Assembly (NCBI RefSeq): GCF_900078335.1
Contig: NZ_FKBR01000018.1
Coordinates: 1 to 64,000, forward strand
Length of the DNA: 64,000 nt
Direction: 5' to 3'
Origin: Bordetella trematum
GTDB taxonomy: Bacteria > Pseudomonadota > Gammaproteobacteria > Burkholderiales > Burkholderiaceae_B
Numbering within the stretch: position 1 is the stretch's first letter; each line of letters opens with the position of its first letter. A program made the position numbers and the translations under genes. Below the pieces are notes generated by a model. That model did no database searches. It saw nothing but the letters and a program-made list of their open reading frames with translations, and was not told the DNA's origin. Shown piece after piece: positions 1 to 6,928 of this stretch.

Positions 1-22
1 GCTGGCCATGGCCGCATAGTTT

Positions 23-688
23 CTACTTTTGAAACCCGTGCAAAACGGGGGCATTACCGCGCCATCCCCCGGTGTCGATGAAAAACACGTTACCCAATTG
101 CGCCATCTTGCTCACGGTCATGTGACCATGCACGATGGCGCGAACACTGCGGACTGGCTGCTTGTACCCGGTACGGTAGCGGTCGATAGACCACAGGCAG
201 GTATCTTCGTCCTCGGCGCTGAATTGGTGTTCGTATACGGCTTGCCAATCGTCATATGGGAAGTCGGCATGGATGATGCCTACTGGCCCATCTGCCGTGT
301 CCACTTCAATCGCTAACGGCAACTCACGCAGACTTTGTGCAATGCGTTGGTGCGTCAGTTCATCCAGACTGTCGAGCCATTCCCCGCCGTGCGCGGCATG
401 GTCAATATCTGGCAGTGGATCACCCGACGCCCGGCGCCATGTCATCAGGTCGTGATTGCCACAGACGGGATGAAACCAAGGTTGCGCAAGCCATTCCAGC
501 ACCAGAGCTGACTCTGGCCCCCGGTCTACCAGATCACCAACGGCAAACAGCCGATCACGTTCCGCTGAAAAGCGCACCTTACGCAGCGCAGTATCCAGCT
601 TGCTGAAACAGCCGTGAATGTCGCCAACTGCGAAGTCTCGTCCCTGTGTATTCAGATTGAAGCGGCGCAGGCGTAACGTGTCTTGCAT
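23..688 (-). CDS. PP-type metallophosphoesterase (lambda/PrpA-like protein phosphatase), copy A
   Basis: A complete 221-residue protein of the calcineurin-like phosphoesterase superfamily. It shows the dimetal-site motifs in order: GDIHG at 22-26, GDLVDRG at 51-57, GNHD at 77-80, a conserved HADFPYDDW block, and HGH near the C-terminus. Members of this PP family (lambda phosphatase, PrpA/PrpB) dephosphorylate Ser/Thr or Tyr residues with Mn2+; the substrate here is unknown. It is clearly paralogous to the gene at 6929-7597, with near-identical motif spacing. The gene reads leftwards, away from the retron, and its promoter must lie in the structured block at 689-950. If the tRNA scar at 2946-2992 marks the right end of an integrative element, this copy may be element cargo; that is inference. 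Confidence 0.85.
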   Translation of the reverse strand: MQDTLRLRRFNLNTQGRDFAVGDIHGCFSKLDTALRKVRFSAERDRLFAVGDLVDRGPESALVLEWLAQPWFHPVCGNHDLMTWRRASGDPLPDIDHAAHGGEWLDSLDELTHQRIAQSLRELPLAIEVDTADGPVGIIHADFPYDDWQAVYEHQFSAEDEDTCLWSIDRYRTGYKQPVRSVRAIVHGHMTVSKMAQLGNVFFIDTGGWRGNAPVLHGFQK

Positions 689-732
689 TGTCTATCGTCG
701 GAGAGAACATAACAGAGCAACTTACCTAGACT

Positions 733-837
733 GCGTGTGCCATGTCAAGGACGGGCACGGAAGCCGCAGCCCGGCTTGCCGGGACCGGGTGAGTACCCGG
801 CGAAGCGAATCCTTGACACACCTCTGATCACACACGC
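733..837. other. Highly structured untranslated block, possible noncoding RNA
   Basis: Nested inverted repeats are visible. The outer arms GCGTGTG (733-739) and CACACGC (831-837) enclose TGTCAAGGA (743-751) and TCCTTGACA (810-818). Inside are CGGGC/GCCCG (752-756/769-773), an alternative CCCGG/CCGGG (770-774/779-783), and CCGGGT-GAGT-ACCCGG (785-800). Four stacked or branching helices in about 105 bases with no open frame of note suggest a folded RNA or a palindromic DNA element. I do not recognise the family with confidence. HEARO-type (IscB-associated) RNA remnants are one idea to test, but no IscB gene is present. Confidence 0.45.
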
Positions 838-846
838 TGTTGGTTG

Positions 847-876
847 GGTTGCAGGGTGTTTTTACCCTGCAACCCT
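847..876. other. Perfect 12-bp inverted repeat, 6-base loop
   Basis: GGGTTGCAGGGT (847-858) and ACCCTGCAACCC (865-876) pair perfectly around the loop GTTTTT. No U-tract follows on either strand, so this is not a classical intrinsic terminator. It sits between the structured block at 733-837 and the retron promoter, and may insulate the retron from upstream transcription. Confidence 0.6.
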
Positions 877-918
877 GCCAAGCGGCGAGCGTGGAGCTAT
901 CTGATGTCAAACTTTGAA

Positions 919-947
919 TTGAATCAAAGCGATACTGCTGGTATCAT
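919..947 (+). promoter_or_regulatory. Sigma-70-type promoter of the retron
   Basis: The -35 hexamer TTGAAT (919-924), a 17-base spacer and the -10 hexamer TATCAT (942-947) predict a start near 953-954. That is exactly where the a1 arm of the retron noncoding RNA begins. The coincidence between promoter geometry and RNA boundary supports both calls. Confidence 0.7.
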
Positions 948-952
948 AGTTT

Positions 953-1092
953 TGGCCCATAAGCAGATTTTTTTGCCATTGTTTCGTGGCAAGTGACAAC
1001 AACGGCAGGAGCATTGCTCCTGTACGCCCCATAATCCCTAGTAGTTGACTGGGATATATCCATTGCATACGCTTAGGAGTGCTTGTGGGCCA
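953..1092 (+). ncRNA. Retron msr-msd noncoding RNA, Ec67-like
   Basis: The ends of the RNA form a 13-bp a1/a2 helix: TGGCCCATAAGCA (953-965) pairs with TGCTTGTGGGCCA (1080-1092), with a single G-U wobble. The base after a1, G966, is in the position of the branching guanosine. The msr hairpin is TTGCCA/TGGCAA (973-978/987-992). A second hairpin, CAGGAGC/GCTCCTG (1006-1012/1016-1022), opens the putative msd, and a third pairs 1034-1042 with 1048-1055. From memory, three short words match the Ec67 (Retron-Eco2) RNA at equivalent places: GCAGATTT at the branch, GGCAGGAG at the msd 5' end, and AGGAGTGC at a2. By that analogy the template is about 1004-1078, giving an msDNA of roughly 75 nucleotides. 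The a2 arm ends 17 bases before the reverse transcriptase start codon. Confidence 0.82.
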
Positions 1093-1109
1093 CCCATCCC
1101 CCTCCCTTT

Positions 1110-2813
1110 ATGACACAATTAAAAAAACTTAAAGCGGCCAAAGATATTTACGATATTTCTACCTTGTTGAATTACAAGGCAGGAAAATTGTCTTATATTT
1201 TGTATGTCATTGATGAATCTGATAAATACTCATCTTTTGAAATACCGAAGAAGGGTGGTGGCACTAGAACAATAAAATCACCAATCCCTAAGCTTAAGCG
1301 TCTACAAAAGAATCTTTCTAATTTATTGCAGAACTGCCTAGATGAACTGCGATCAGAAAATAGTTATGTTGATCCCATGTCGCATGGATTTGAGAAAAAA
1401 AGAAACATAATTACAAACGCAGAGGTTCATAGAGCGAAGCGCTATATTTTTAATATTGACATTAAAGATTTTTTTGGGTCAATAAATTTTGGTAGGGTGC
1501 GTGGGTTTTTCATAAAAGACAATCGGTTTGAACTTGATCCAAAGATAGCAACCATAATTGCACAGATATGTTGCCACGAAAACTCGTTGCCACAAGGAAG
1601 TCCTTGCTCTCCTGTTATATCTAATATAATTGGACATATTTTAGATGTGCGATTACTATCTTTAGCCATTAAAAATGGTTGCTCTTACACTCGCTATGCT
1701 GACGACATAACCTTTTCAACAAACAAAAAAAAATTTCCTTCTTCCATAGCAGCCAAAGATGATGAGGGGCATGGATGGAGTGTCGGAAAAGAATTATCTG
1801 ATATATTGAAAACAAATAAGTTTTCTGAGAATAAAAATAAAACCAGAATGCAATACAAAACATCCAGACAAAGCGTTACTGGTTTGGTTGTGAATAAAAA
1901 AATAAACGTTAGATCAGAGTATAGAAAGCAAGTTCGAGCTATGGTGCATAGCCTTTTTTCAAAAGGAACCTTTTTTATCCCAAAAGCAGGGGTTGCACCA
2001 ATGGACGAGTTTCCTGAGGGAACGCTGAATCAGTTGCATGGAATGCTTGGATTTATTGATAGCATCGACCAAAACAACGTTCTTAGGCAGGGACTTGAGG
2101 CAGCAAGCATCACGCAAAAAGAAAAAACATATAGAAAATTTCTTCTTTACAAGGATTTCTATCTATCTACGAGACCTATAATTCTTTGCGAAGGAAAGAC
2201 AGATAATATTTATCTGAAATGTGCTATTAAAAGTCTGGCTGGTCAACATCAATTGCTTGGGGAGAGGGTTGGTGTCGATAGTTTTAAAATGAAAGTCAGG
2301 TTTTATAAATATGCTGAAACCAGTACGGGCCGGATACTGGGCTTGAGTGGTGGTACTGGAGATTTTCCGAAGTTTATTAATTCTTATTTGAGCGGAATAA
2401 GTAAATTTACAGCATTGGAACTAAATCATCCAGTTATCATGATTATAGATAATGATTCTGGTGCGAAGGGAATCTACTCTAAGTTAAGGGAAATTCTAAA
2501 TAGGCAAATTTCCCCTGCTGAGGAATATATATATGCTGGGGAAAATTTATATATAGTACCTACCCCAATAGCTAAACATGGTCAACACTCCATGATTGAA
2601 GATTGTTTTGATAAAGACACAAAAAAAATTTTGGTTGATGGGAAAAAATTTAATCCAGACGATAAAGCAAGCATAGATATGTTTTATGGGAAATCTGTTT
2701 TTGCAACTCAGGTAATTGAAAGATTCTCTGAAAAAATCAACTTTAACGGATTCTCAGTTTTTTTATCTAGAATTGAATCGGCAATAAATCACTTTCATAA
2801 TATGAAAGGTTAG
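1110..2813 (+). CDS. Retron reverse transcriptase with fused C-terminal TOPRIM domain
   Basis: A 567-residue protein; I chose ATG 1110 because the upstream in-frame TTG at 1083 lies inside the a2 arm of the RNA. The N-terminal half is a retron RT. It carries the retron-specific NAxxH motif (NAEVH 103-107, region X), catalytic DIKDFF (117-122), QGSP (162-165), YADD (196-199) and VTG (256-258, region Y). The C-terminal part has TOPRIM hallmarks: the Glu in ILCEGKTD (E361) and the DxD in IIDNDSG (D447, D449). RT-TOPRIM fusion is the architecture of retron Ec67, and the length is close to its RT. Retrons of this kind are known or proposed anti-phage systems in which the msDNA-RT complex restrains a toxic effector, here probably the TOPRIM nuclease domain. 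Base composition is far more AT-rich than in the core genes, which indicates transfer. Confidence 0.93.
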   Translation: MTQLKKLKAAKDIYDISTLLNYKAGKLSYILYVIDESDKYSSFEIPKKGGGTRTIKSPIPKLKRLQKNLSNLLQNCLDELRSENSYVDPMSHGFEKKRNIITNAEVHRAKRYIFNIDIKDFFGSINFGRVRGFFIKDNRFELDPKIATIIAQICCHENSLPQGSPCSPVISNIIGHILDVRLLSLAIKNGCSYTRYADDITFSTNKKKFPSSIAAKDDEGHGWSVGKELSDILKTNKFSENKNKTRMQYKTSRQSVTGLVVNKKINVRSEYRKQVRAMVHSLFSKGTFFIPKAGVAPMDEFPEGTLNQLHGMLGFIDSIDQNNVLRQGLEAASITQKEKTYRKFLLYKDFYLSTRPIILCEGKTDNIYLKCAIKSLAGQHQLLGERVGVDSFKMKVRFYKYAETSTGRILGLSGGTGDFPKFINSYLSGISKFTALELNHPVIMIIDNDSGAKGIYSKLREILNRQISPAEEYIYAGENLYIVPTPIAKHGQHSMIEDCFDKDTKKILVDGKKFNPDDKASIDMFYGKSVFATQVIERFSEKINFNGFSVFLSRIESAINHFHNMKG

Positions 2814-2846
2814 TTGGTGTATGAGATTTTGGTGTCAACAAAGCGT

Positions 2847-2884
2847 CAACCGCATAGCAAAACATAGCATATGCATAGCGGTTG
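2847..2884. repeat. Inverted repeat with CATAGC repeats between retron and tRNA scar
   Basis: CAACCGC (2847-2853) and GCGGTTG (2878-2884) flank a 24-base core with three CATAGC words and the palindrome GCATATGC. It may be the retron transcript end or part of the recombination region next to the tRNA fragment. No function can be assigned. Confidence 0.4.
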
Positions 2885-2945
2885 AAGAATGACCTAACAA
2901 ATTGATTGCAAAGACAAAGCACCATCAATGCGTTGCCATCAAACT

Positions 2946-2992
2946 GAATCATAATCCGCAGGTCCCCTGTTCGAATCAGGGATGCGCCACCA
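2946..2992 (+). pseudogene. 3' fragment of tRNA-Met(CAU): attachment-site scar
   Basis: From the 3' end, the segment contains CCA (2990-2992), discriminator A, the acceptor strand ATGCGCC (2982-2988), a perfect T-arm (CCCTG 2965-2969, loop TTCGAAT, CAGGG 2977-2981), variable loop AGGTC, the anticodon 3' strand TCCGC (2955-2959) and an anticodon loop with CAT at 2950-2952. Upstream of about 2946 the anticodon 5' strand is wrong and no D-arm or 5' acceptor exists. It is therefore a displaced 3' half, as left at the far end of an element integrated in a tRNA gene. The intact tRNA should lie left of the window. Confidence 0.8.
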
Positions 2993-3000
2993 GAGAATTC

Positions 3001-3033
3001 AAGGCCCTCACTTCGGTGAGGGCCTTTTGTTTT
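3001..3033 (+). terminator. Intrinsic terminator of the tRNA locus
   Basis: AAGGCCCTCAC (3001-3011), a TTCG tetraloop and GTGAGGGCCTT (3016-3026) are followed by TTGTTTT. Its position 8 bases after the CCA end is that of a native tRNA terminator, so sequence to the right was originally host flank. Confidence 0.85.
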
Positions 3034-3525
3034 GCTCCGCAACTACCCCAGTGCTCCGCATACTATGAAGTCAGGCGGTACATCCACAAGAAGCTGAAAA
3101 ATTGGGGCTGAAAAGCTCATCGTCAAAAAGAAGAAAGCTCCGCAGGCCAAGGTCGCGTACAACACCCTCACCGGCAGCGGCGAGGCAGTTCCAGAATTTG
3201 AGGCCATCATTGGCCGCTGAGACCTGACCAGTGCAATGACCAAAGCAGACAGCATGAGCAGGGCTGTATGGACCCAGCAGAACCTGCTCAGGTTGAGCAG
3301 CTAATGAAAATTGCGCTGTGCCAGTAGAGTTAGACGTTATTTGCCGACGGATCTCGGCTACGCCTTGTCACTGCCTCAGTCGAGATAGAACGTATTCTGG
3401 ACATCTTGGGCAGTCAGCCCAAATAGATCGCTGCTTGCCCGGGATCTCACACACAACAGATAATGAGATGGCTGCAGCACGGGAGAACCGCAAGAAAAAT
3501 CGGCATCTGAAGGAGCCAGATCAGG
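3034..3525. other. Degenerate region without an intact gene
   Basis: No convincing gene is present. Short coding-like runs occur in different frames. One ends with VRRYIHKKLKNWG at 3111. A lysine-rich run continues in another frame to the stop at 3220. A run at 3349-3426 has a transposase-like tail. The pattern suggests one or more decayed genes at the edge of the integrated element. Confidence 0.45.
3349..3426 (+). pseudogene. Possible C-terminal remnant of a transposase
   Basis: The frame reads RLRLVTASVEIERILDILG before a stop. It recalls the xVIxRILxHLG segment near the C-terminus of IS91/ISCR-type transposases. The resemblance is from memory, covers only about 20 residues, and nothing upstream in frame is open, so this is weak. 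Confidence 0.25.
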
Positions 3526-3963
3526 ATGAAAAATTACTGCAATGTAGTAGCCGCAAGCCTCATCACCCTCGCAAGCTCAGGGGCGGCAGCAGAAGAAATT
3601 TTTTCTTGCACTATAGAAAAAAACAAGAAATTTCTTCAAATCACGCAAAAAAATGAAAATCTTACATATTCTTATGGGCCAAAAAAAGGAACGCCCGAGT
3701 TGAGAATCACGGTTCCAAAAAGAAATATCGAACTTTTTGCATGGGACGGTTTCGGGAGATACCACAACCATTCGTTGACATTCCCGAATGGGGAATATAA
3801 ATACATAGTATCAACATCCTACGACTCTCATGAGCAGACAACGACGACAGGAGTGAATGTTCTCAAAGGGAGCCCTAGCATCGCAGAACTGACATGCAAC
3901 CCGCGCTCAATTAAGGGCAGCTTAGAAGACTATGTATCGGAATTGAAGCTATCCGACGGATAG
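3526..3963 (+). CDS. Secreted protein of unknown function
   Basis: A 145-residue protein. An N-terminal signal peptide is clear: MKN, then a hydrophobic stretch ending in Ala-rich GAAAEE near residue 22. The mature part has two cysteines (in FSCTI and LTCNP) that could form one disulphide, and is predicted mostly beta from alternating polar and hydrophobic residues. I recognise no family. AAGGAG lies 10 bases before the ATG. Composition is AT-richer than the core genes, consistent with recent acquisition. It is a single gene ending in a bidirectional terminator shared with the convergent lipoprotein gene. Confidence 0.7.
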   Translation: MKNYCNVVAASLITLASSGAAAEEIFSCTIEKNKKFLQITQKNENLTYSYGPKKGTPELRITVPKRNIELFAWDGFGRYHNHSLTFPNGEYKYIVSTSYDSHEQTTTTGVNVLKGSPSIAELTCNPRSIKGSLEDYVSELKLSDG

Positions 3964-3993
3964 TTGTCCCGCTGCACCCCGCACACGAATCAA

Positions 3994-4036
3994 CAAAAAA
4001 AGCCGGCCCCTCATGATTGCAGGAGCCGGCTTTTTT
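3994..4036. terminator. Bidirectional intrinsic terminator
   Basis: A run of A, then AGCCGGC with an imperfect extension, a short loop, then GCCGGCT followed by T6. It serves the genes at 3526-3963 and 4048-4602, which converge here. Confidence 0.85.
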
Positions 4037-4047
4037 GAGATGCAGGA

Positions 4048-4602
4048 TTACTTCAAGCGCGGCAACCCTGGCACACCCTTGACCAGTTTGTAATAGGTTT
4101 CGTCTTCCATTCTCAGGAAAATATATTTCCTGTTATCCGTCTTGCCATCGCCTTCAAACTGAACGGCAAGTCGCTTGCCATCCAGCATGTACATCTTGGT
4201 TTTATAGTCCTTTACCTCGTTTATTTTTTCAATCTTTTCCGGCTTTCCATTCACGACCGATTTTCTCTCGGTGGAATGCATGGTGAACACCCGGGTTTTC
4301 TCGTTGAACTTCCAGGTCAACGCCTCCGTATAGACGGATTCCGGCTTGCCATCCTTTTCATCCATGGTGAGATAAAGCACGCCCATGTGATTCGGCATGA
4401 AAACCACCAGATAGAGGAAATCGATGGGGTCTTCATCCGAGATCGCCCAGGCCCCATAGAGATCGCTGGTCTTTATCGAGTCGGCAAGCTGCATGCGTGC
4501 CACTTTCTCGTCATTAACCCCTTCGAAGGGAGAAGACAGCATCCCGCAGGCGGCGACCAGCAAGCTCAAGGAAAACATCAAAGCCTTGCCAAACAATCTC
4601 AT
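4048..4602 (-). CDS. Lipoprotein of unknown function
   Basis: A 184-residue protein. The signal peptide ends in the lipobox LVAAC, so Cys19 should be lipidated and the protein anchored to a membrane. The remainder reads like a small lipocalin- or DUF-type beta protein: residues about 47-58 (DLYGAWAISDED) followed by strand-like segments ending in a YIFLRMEDETYYKL motif. No family is recognised. The gene is monocistronic and converges on 3526-3963. Confidence 0.75.
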   Translation of the reverse strand: MRLFGKALMFSLSLLVAACGMLSSPFEGVNDEKVARMQLADSIKTSDLYGAWAISDEDPIDFLYLVVFMPNHMGVLYLTMDEKDGKPESVYTEALTWKFNEKTRVFTMHSTERKSVVNGKPEKIEKINEVKDYKTKMYMLDGKRLAVQFEGDGKTDNRKYIFLRMEDETYYKLVKGVPGLPRLK

Positions 4603-5084
4603 CCCGGATTCCTTTTTAATGGATGATTGGAGAACTGCTCCCCGATTCGACCCACGATAGTGAACCTGAAAATGGGTGCCAATCGAATTAATTCGGCTTT
4701 GGCCATAAATATCCCCCCGCAGAAACGTACGATCAGGACAAGAGGGAAACTATAGCGGGACAAATACGTGCTCCGCGCTCACCCCAAGCCCTCCCCTCTC
4801 CCCGCAGGGCAATCCACGAACGACAGCCCCCCGGCTCGTATTTTCCGTGCATAGAAAAGAAGTACGACTACGCGAACGCACTGGCCGCTCGCCAGCTGGC
4901 CCGACACCCCGTTGAGCGGGCGTTCTTGCCGGCCTCATGATCTCCGGCATCACCGCTTCGGGTGATGCGCATCCCCCGCTGCGTGGCATGATGCTCGCAC
5001 ATCGCCATGACGCCATCGCGAGGGCGAGCCGGACATTGATAAAACGAGGGCGCGGCCTGTGTGCCGGCGCCCATGGGGGAGAAA
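4603..5084. other. Intergenic region, no gene supported
   Basis: It should contain divergent promoters for the lipoprotein genes at 4048-4602 and 5085-5762. Visible structures are the palindrome CGAATTAATTCG near 4685 and a hairpin GCATCACC/GGTGATGC around 4948-4970. A short frame ending at about 4939 looks coding-like but lacks a start. Nothing else is seen. Confidence 0.5.
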
Positions 5085-5762
5085 ATGAAAACCATCCTGT
5101 CGCTGCTGGGTGCAGCCGCTATCAGCGCTCTTGCCGGTTGCGCATCGGTACCGGGCACGCAAGATTCTGAAGACTTTGCCACGCTCAAGCGTGGGTACCA
5201 TCCCCCCACGTCCAGCGAACAGGCCTATACCCATGCCGACACCTTGTTGCGCAAGCGAGGCACCCCGGTATACGTTGCGGTCCGCATGGGCGGCAACAGC
5301 AGCGGCATGGTCAACATCGACCCTTCACGCACACGGCCCTGGCAGGAATTCGTTGCCCTGAACACTGGCCGCGACAACGTTCGGCCCTTCACGAACAACC
5401 AGGGTTTCATCTATACCTTTTTCTACGACCATGAGCCCAATCGCGCCGCCCAGCAACAGGAGGGCATGGTTCAACGCTACTCGGCCAATCTGTATCTAAG
5501 CTATGTGCTGCCGGACGGCAAGCGCATCGACATGGGCGACACCAGGGCGCTGCTCGATACCGCCTGCCTCAACCTGGATGTGATCTATCAATACATGGGG
5601 CGGGAACTGATCGGCGTGCTCCACAAAAGACGCACGGAAAATTCCCCCTACGTCCGGGCGGACGACGGCGAGTTCTTCCCCATTCCCTGGGAATCAGAGG
5701 AATTCAAGTCACTCTGCGCCCGGCCGACCTCGCCGAACTCTCCCTTTGCGCCACGCTCCTGA
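5085..5762 (+). CDS. Lipoprotein of unknown function
   Basis: A 225-residue protein. I start at ATG 5085, after the ribosome site GGGGGAG, because MKTILSLLGAAAISALAGC is a clean lipoprotein signal with Cys19 as lipidation site. The mature protein has no transmembrane segment and no motif I recognise. Its 3' end overlaps the convergent LuxR-type gene by 115 bases, so the two mRNAs are complementary there. Confidence 0.75.
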   Translation: MKTILSLLGAAAISALAGCASVPGTQDSEDFATLKRGYHPPTSSEQAYTHADTLLRKRGTPVYVAVRMGGNSSGMVNIDPSRTRPWQEFVALNTGRDNVRPFTNNQGFIYTFFYDHEPNRAAQQQEGMVQRYSANLYLSYVLPDGKRIDMGDTRALLDTACLNLDVIYQYMGRELIGVLHKRRTENSPYVRADDGEFFPIPWESEEFKSLCARPTSPNSPFAPRS

Positions 5763-6862
5763 TCCGCAGAGCAGGCAGCCCCGAAGAGCCCCAGTTGATC
5801 CACCAGCCGCAGCAGGTCGGACTGCCGTCGGCAATGGGTCTTCTGAAAGATCGCCTTCAGCTGCGTGCGCAGCGTGTTCAAGGACAACTGCAACTGACCG
5901 GCGTGCTCCGTCAGGGGTGCGTCATGCAGCGCCAATTGCCTGAGCAACCGGGATTCCGCCGGCGTCAGGCCGAACAGCGCCCGCAACATCTCGCCCGGCA
6001 CCGCCGCACGCCAGCGCACGCCCTGCACCGCCACCAGCGCCAGGGCGTCGCGCCCGGCCTGCTCACGCGGCGCCAGGGGCAAGGCCACGAGCACCTCCCC
6101 CGGGCCCAACAGCAACGTCCCCGCCGCAGCCATCTCCACCCCCTCGCCGCAAGCGCGCCGCAGCAAACCACGCAGCGCCCTGGACGGTTCGCCCTTGCCA
6201 AGGGGGCAGTCCGCCTGCGCCAGCCATTGTCTGCCCGCCGCATTGGCCATGACGATATCGCCCCGCAGGGAACAGGCCAGGACCGGGCTGCGCAGCGCAT
6301 CGAGACTGCGCTCGACCCAATGCGTTCGCGCCTGCCACCGTGACAGCTGCTGACGCAGATCAAGGGCATGCCGCAAGTGCGGCTGCAGGAGCCGCATCAG
6401 GCGTCGCTCTTCGATGCTGAAGCCGCCCCGACCGGCCTCTCGCAAGACCGACACCACATGGGTGTATTGCGCATCCGCGCCGGCCGGCAATACGGCATAA
6501 CGCCCCATGCCCAACGGATTCAGAAAATCGCGATAGAACGCCAGGCGCTGCAGGGCGGCCTCGCCGTGAAACTCATGATCGACATAGATGTGACCGGCCG
6601 CCAGGCTGGACGCCGCCGCACGGGCCGGATCGCTGGCGTTCATTTCCTGGAAACCTGCCATGACCCCGTCGGGCAACGTCCCCGCATCGACGATGCTCAG
6701 GCGGTCGGAGGGCCGGTGATGCGTCAGGACGGACACCGCCACACCTCCCAGCGCCACCCCGAGGCCACGCACGGCCTGCGGCCACGCCTCAGGGGAAGCC
6801 ACGCCGCCATACAGGTCATCGAGCAATCTGAACGCCAAGGGAATCAATGCATCCTGGGACAT
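5648..6862 (-). CDS. LuxR-family transcriptional regulator
   Basis: A 404-residue protein when started at ATG 6862 (MSQDALIPLAF); an upstream start would add 20 Cys/Arg-rich residues that look non-coding. The C-terminal region holds a LuxR-type helix-turn-helix with the typical LTPAESRLLRQLA, LSLNTLRTQLKAIFQKT and RQSDLLRLV blocks (about residues 300-365). The N-terminal 290 residues look like a PAS/GAF-like sensing region with no metal or haem ligands that I can identify. The last 35 residues, antisense to the neighbouring lipoprotein gene, are low-complexity. The gene it controls is unknown; the nearest candidate is the phosphatase gene upstream at 6929-7597. Confidence 0.85.
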   Translation of the reverse strand: MSQDALIPLAFRLLDDLYGGVASPEAWPQAVRGLGVALGGVAVSVLTHHRPSDRLSIVDAGTLPDGVMAGFQEMNASDPARAAASSLAAGHIYVDHEFHGEAALQRLAFYRDFLNPLGMGRYAVLPAGADAQYTHVVSVLREAGRGGFSIEERRLMRLLQPHLRHALDLRQQLSRWQARTHWVERSLDALRSPVLACSLRGDIVMANAAGRQWLAQADCPLGKGEPSRALRGLLRRACGEGVEMAAAGTLLLGPGEVLVALPLAPREQAGRDALALVAVQGVRWRAAVPGEMLRALFGLTPAESRLLRQLALHDAPLTEHAGQLQLSLNTLRTQLKAIFQKTHCRRQSDLLRLVDQLGLFGAACSADQERGAKGEFGEVGRAQSDLNSSDSQGMGKNSPSSART

Positions 6863-6928
6863 GGGCGCACGAGCGAAAGGGAACCTGCCCGACATACTAC
6901 AGGGTCGCCGGCAGCACGCCACTACGGA

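Noticed and set aside
1110-2813. Reading the reverse transcriptase as a group II intron maturase or diversity-generating RT
   Set aside because: There is no maturase X domain, HNH domain, template/variable repeat or intron structure; NAxxH and VTG plus the msr-msd RNA identify a retron.
2847-2884. CATAGC repeats as a CRISPR or integron-like array
   Set aside because: Only three short unequal-spaced copies, with no spacer structure or cas genes.
2902-3111. 69-codon open frame across the tRNA fragment
   Set aside because: It runs through the tRNA 3' half and its terminator, so it cannot be a normal gene.
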